A DNA stretch of 8,350 nucleotides from Halorhodospira sp. (GTDB lineage: Bacteria > Pseudomonadota > Gammaproteobacteria > Nitrococcales > Halorhodospiraceae): positions 1 to 8,350 of the forward strand of contig SKYL01000236.1 of NCBI GenBank assembly GCA_007127935.1, read 5' to 3'. The notes under the pieces are model-generated. The model saw nothing but the letters and a program-made list of their open reading frames with translations. It was not told where the DNA came from and did not search any database. Each line of letters begins with the position of its first letter. Position 1 is the stretch's first letter. Shown in pieces: positions 5,485 to 8,350 of the stretch. The position numbers and the translations under genes are program-made.

Positions 5485-8349
5485 TCAGGCCGCATGCCCG
5501 GTGAAAACCGCAGCCACCTGCAGGTAGGGTTTGTCTTCGGTGACCTGGGTGTTATCCAGCCAGTCCCGGTAGTCGCGGAACACGCGGTCGATGTGGTGCT
5601 GGCGCTCGGCACGGCGGCGGGCCTTGAAGACTTCGGGCTGGTCGGAGCGTTCCAGTTCCAGCTCGAGCTGGGTTTCGTGCTGACCCTTGAGCTGGGCAAG
5701 ACGTGCGTGTTGGGCTTCCAGTACCGGGCGGCGTTCGGCTTCGAAAGTCTGTTTCAGTTCAAGAAGCCGGGCCCGGGCGGCGTCCACGGCGATGGGCAGC
5801 AGGGCCCGCAGCGCCTGGGTATCACCCACGCGGCCGGGATTGGGCAAGGTGCGGGGGCGCAGTCCCAGCCGCTCCTGCAACGTTTGCCAGTCCAGGTGAT
5901 CCACTACCTGCTGACCCTGCAGGCAGACGGCCACCCAGTCCTGCACCAGCACATGGCCGCGCCGGTTCGGGAAGCCTCCGTGTATTAGCACGATGTGCTC
6001 TTCGTCGCCCAGCTTGCCGGGTAGCCGCAGCACAGGGGCGGTGTGGCGGCCGAAGGCGTTGAGTGCCCGGTCCGACAGCCATTCCATCACCGGATGGATG
6101 GGCCAGAGGTAATGCAGCCTCGGCCAATCCGCGCTTTCCTCCTGCCGGGTGCGGCGGATTTCCCCGAACACGGCCTGCTTGTTGGTGGTGAGGGTGAAGC
6201 GGTCGTGCTCAGGGCGGACTTCCCGCGGCAGGTAGGCCAGGCGCTGGCGCAAATCCGACGGGGCGGTGAGATAAAAGGTTTCGTCCTCAATTCCACCGTC
6301 AAGCTGCTCGCCCCGTTCGGCAAACCAGCGCAGGGCGGCGCGAGCGTATTCCAGGCCGCTGGGAAAGACCCGAGGCAGCGGGCTGAGGGCCTCGGTGGGG
6401 CTGACCTTCACCGGCTCGGGAACGAAGTTGTCCAACGGGCCTTCGCTTCTCTGCACCTGACCGTCCATCAGGGCTTCGAAGGCTTTCCAGAGGTCGTCGC
6501 CGTCGGCTTCCTGCTCGATGACTTCGGCGACTTTTTCCTCTTCCGCCCGTTGGTCGTACAGGCCGAGGAATTCCGATGGGTCGCCGATGTTCCTGCCTGC
6601 CTGTTCGTCCTTGCGGATCAGCACCTCGAGGATGCGCTGGTCGCCGCGAACCTTGGGGTGATCGCTATCGGTGAGCAGGTAGCGGATCTGCGGCTGTCGC
6701 GTCTGGCCGTAACGGTCGATGCGTCCGTTGCGCTGCTGAAAGACCATCAGCGACCAGGGAATATCGAAGTGCACCATGCGGTGGCTGAGGTGGTGCAGGT
6801 TGATGCCTTCGGAGGCGACATCAGAGCAGACCAGCACGCGGATGGGGCTTTGCCTGCGATTGAACTGCTCCACGGCGTCCATCAGCTCCCTGTCGCGCAT
6901 GTCACCACGGAGAATGGCGAGCTGATCTTTCTTGAGACTGAGATCCCTCGGCAGGTGTTCAGCCAGGAAATCCAGCGTGGCCAGGCTTTCGGTGAAGATC
7001 ACCAGACGGTCTTCGGGATCATTCGGCGCCCAGCCGAGGCCGTCCGTGATCTCGCGGCGAAGGAGCCGGTACTTGCTGAACTGCTCCGGGGTGATGGCCT
7101 TGAGCGCCAGTTCCAGGCCATGCAGCGTGTCGAGGTCTTCCACCAGGCCGGTGTGGCGCTCGCCGTTGCGCTCGCGCTCCAGGCGGCGTTGCAGGCGGCC
7201 GATGCGGTTGCGCACGGTTGAAAGGCAGGCGGCCGGACTTGAGAACAGAGCCTTCTCCAGCGTGGTGCGAAAAAGCTGTCCGGCTCCCTGCCCCCGGCCA
7301 TCCAGCGTATAGAACGAGACATCCATCAGGCTGGCGTAGGCGACCTCTTCCACGGCGGTGGCCGGAGTTTTCGCCACCTGGATTTCCCGCTCGGGGAAGT
7401 TGCCCAGAAGCTGTTCACGCACGTCCTTCTTGAAACGGCGGATCACCAAGCCCTTGTCACGGTAGTCTTCCTGCGCGTAATCACTTGGATTGGCGATCGC
7501 GGTCGGGTCCAGCATGTTCACCAGGCTGGCGAAGCTTTCCGGCTTTCCGTCATGCGGCGTGGCCGAAAGCATGATGAGTGTGTCTGACCGCGTGGCCAGC
7601 AGCTTTGCCAATCGGGAACGCTGGGAGTTGGTCCCGCGCTCGGCCACGTTGTGGGCTTCATCGATGATGATGATGTCCCAGTACGCCTGCTCCAGGTGGT
7701 GGCGGTACTCGATATCCTGTTTCAGGGTATCGATGGAGATGATGGCTCGATCAAAGTAGTGGAACGGGTTGTGATTGGCCGGGATACGGTTGCGCACGCG
7801 CTGCAGACCGGTGGAATCCAGACGCACCAGGGGGATGGTAAAGCGCGTCCAGAGCTCCTGCTGGAACTGGGTGAGCATGGACTTCACGGCGAGCACGAGG
7901 ATGCGTTTGCCACGGCCGCGGGCAATGAGCTCGCTGGTGAGGATGCCGGCTTCAAGGGTCTTGCCCAGACCTACCGCGTCGGCGATGAGGATGCGCTGGC
8001 GCGGCTGTTGCAGTGCCTGCAGGGCGGGTTCGAGCTGGAACGGCAGTTCGTCGATGGCCGCGCGATGGCCCAGGTGAATGCGTCCGTCAGACGGCGCTGT
8101 CTTGCGCAGCATGGAGTCGATGTAGAGCATGCTGGCGCCGAAGTTGCTGGATGTATCATCCGCCAGCGCAGTGTCCTTCGGGTCGAGTACGCGGGGCTGT
8201 TCCAGTCCGCTGAGGAAGAGAGCTTCTCTGCCACGCACCAGCTCGGACAGACCCTCACAGCCCAGCACATAGCCGCCGTCAGAGCTGTAATCCACTCGTT
8301 TGATGCGCCACTCCGCATCACGAATCTCCACCCGCATGCCGGGTGCCAA
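5485..8349 (-). CDS. SNF2/RapA-like superfamily 2 helicase-ATPase, DISARM DrmD-like (N-terminus at window edge)
   Basis: Probable cytoplasmic ATP-driven DNA translocase. Counting from TTG at 8349, a small beta-rich region (1-50) recalls the N-terminal Tudor/KOW-like part of RapA-type proteins. RecA-like lobe 1 follows, with ELPFQLEPA before motif I, the Walker A ADAVGLGKT (123-131), DEAH (230-233) and LSATPHDGK (motif III, 261-269). Lobe 2 carries CSDVASEGINL (motif V, 508-518) and QQRNGRIDRYGQ (motif VI, 538-549), so both ATPase lobes look intact. Residues 853-925 are charged and probably coiled coil. The true start is uncertain: TTG 8349 abuts the edge, ATG 8337 is four codons in, and the frame stays open, so a start just outside is likely. 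TGA ends the gene at 5485, 13 bases before the next start. It is the first of three co-directional genes. Family level (SNF2/RapA-like) is secure. DrmD-like is inferred from the methyltransferase partner; similarity to canonical DrmD around motif I seems only moderate, so no symbol is given. Confidence 0.93.
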   Translation of the reverse strand: MAPGMRVEIRDAEWRIKRVDYSSDGGYVLGCEGLSELVRGREALFLSGLEQPRVLDPKDTALADDTSSNFGASMLYIDSMLRKTAPSDGRIHLGHRAAIDELPFQLEPALQALQQPRQRILIADAVGLGKTLEAGILTSELIARGRGKRILVLAVKSMLTQFQQELWTRFTIPLVRLDSTGLQRVRNRIPANHNPFHYFDRAIISIDTLKQDIEYRHHLEQAYWDIIIIDEAHNVAERGTNSQRSRLAKLLATRSDTLIMLSATPHDGKPESFASLVNMLDPTAIANPSDYAQEDYRDKGLVIRRFKKDVREQLLGNFPEREIQVAKTPATAVEEVAYASLMDVSFYTLDGRGQGAGQLFRTTLEKALFSSPAACLSTVRNRIGRLQRRLERERNGERHTGLVEDLDTLHGLELALKAITPEQFSKYRLLRREITDGLGWAPNDPEDRLVIFTESLATLDFLAEHLPRDLSLKKDQLAILRGDMRDRELMDAVEQFNRRQSPIRVLVCSDVASEGINLHHLSHRMVHFDIPWSLMVFQQRNGRIDRYGQTRQPQIRYLLTDSDHPKVRGDQRILEVLIRKDEQAGRNIGDPSEFLGLYDQRAEEEKVAEVIEQEADGDDLWKAFEALMDGQVQRSEGPLDNFVPEPVKVSPTEALSPLPRVFPSGLEYARAALRWFAERGEQLDGGIEDETFYLTAPSDLRQRLAYLPREVRPEHDRFTLTTNKQAVFGEIRRTRQEESADWPRLHYLWPIHPVMEWLSDRALNAFGRHTAPVLRLPGKLGDEEHIVLIHGGFPNRRGHVLVQDWVAVCLQGQQVVDHLDWQTLQERLGLRPRTLPNPGRVGDTQALRALLPIAVDAARARLLELKQTFEAERRPVLEAQHARLAQLKGQHETQLELELERSDQPEVFKARRRAERQHHIDRVFRDYRDWLDNTQVTEDKPYLQVAAVFTGHAA

Positions 8350-8350
8350 T

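Noticed and set aside
5472..5699. Upstream extension of the nuclease-like frame to an ATG at 5699
   Set aside because: It would add 76 Ser/Thr/Pro-rich residues wholly overlapping the helicase C-terminus. The ATG at 5471 has a well-spaced GGGAG.
7661..7676. Short GAT/ATG-like trinucleotide repeat
   Set aside because: It encodes the run of isoleucines and the Asp of the helicase DEAH motif strand, so protein constraint explains it.
1..8350. Search for tRNA, rRNA, CRISPR repeats, transposase genes, attachment sites or insertion-sequence ends
   Set aside because: None was visible by eye. Coding frames fill the window apart from two gaps of 13 and 34 bases.

Overview
The window is a dense, entirely minus-strand block of three large genes, read from right to left, with no gene-free stretch above about 35 bases. 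Base composition is high in GC (hand-counted 60-base lines range from about 55 to 70 percent) and codon use favours C/G at third positions. This suggests a high-GC proteobacterium, perhaps a gammaproteobacterium; no marker in the window fixes the genus.

Layout in transcription order. (1) 8349-5485: an SNF2/RapA-like superfamily 2 helicase-ATPase of about 954 residues. Its reading frame is still open at the right edge, so its first few codons may lie outside. (2) 5471-2967: an 834-residue protein of unusual make-up. A helical N-terminal region leads to a hydrophobic double segment, then a probable PD-(D/E)XK nuclease domain (E469, D495, Q504-x-K506), a second glycine-rich hydrophobic segment and a helical tail. 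(3) 2932 to beyond position 1: the first 977 residues of a large Eco57I/PglX-like gamma-class adenine-N6 DNA methyltransferase. It has clear motifs X, I and II, and NPPW (motif IV) sits seven codons from the left edge, so roughly the C-terminal third is missing. Gaps between genes are 13 and 34 bases, and nothing like a promoter or terminator is visible in them, so they are very probably one transcription unit.

The set (translocase/helicase, modification methyltransferase, candidate membrane-linked nuclease) has the logic of a large anti-phage DNA-modification system. The helicase plus large solo methyltransferase pair recalls class 1 DISARM (DrmD + DrmMI) and, more distantly, BREX (PglX). 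The unusual part is the middle gene: a nuclease-like fold between two membrane-type segments, encoded between helicase and methylase, where canonical class 1 DISARM as I know it has no gene. No drmA, drmB, drmC, pglZ or brxC homologue lies in the window. They could lie on either side, so assignment to a known system stays open. The best inference is a DISARM-like or undescribed modification-based defence operon in which methylation marks self DNA, the helicase scans or moves along DNA, and the middle protein may cut or block DNA at the membrane.
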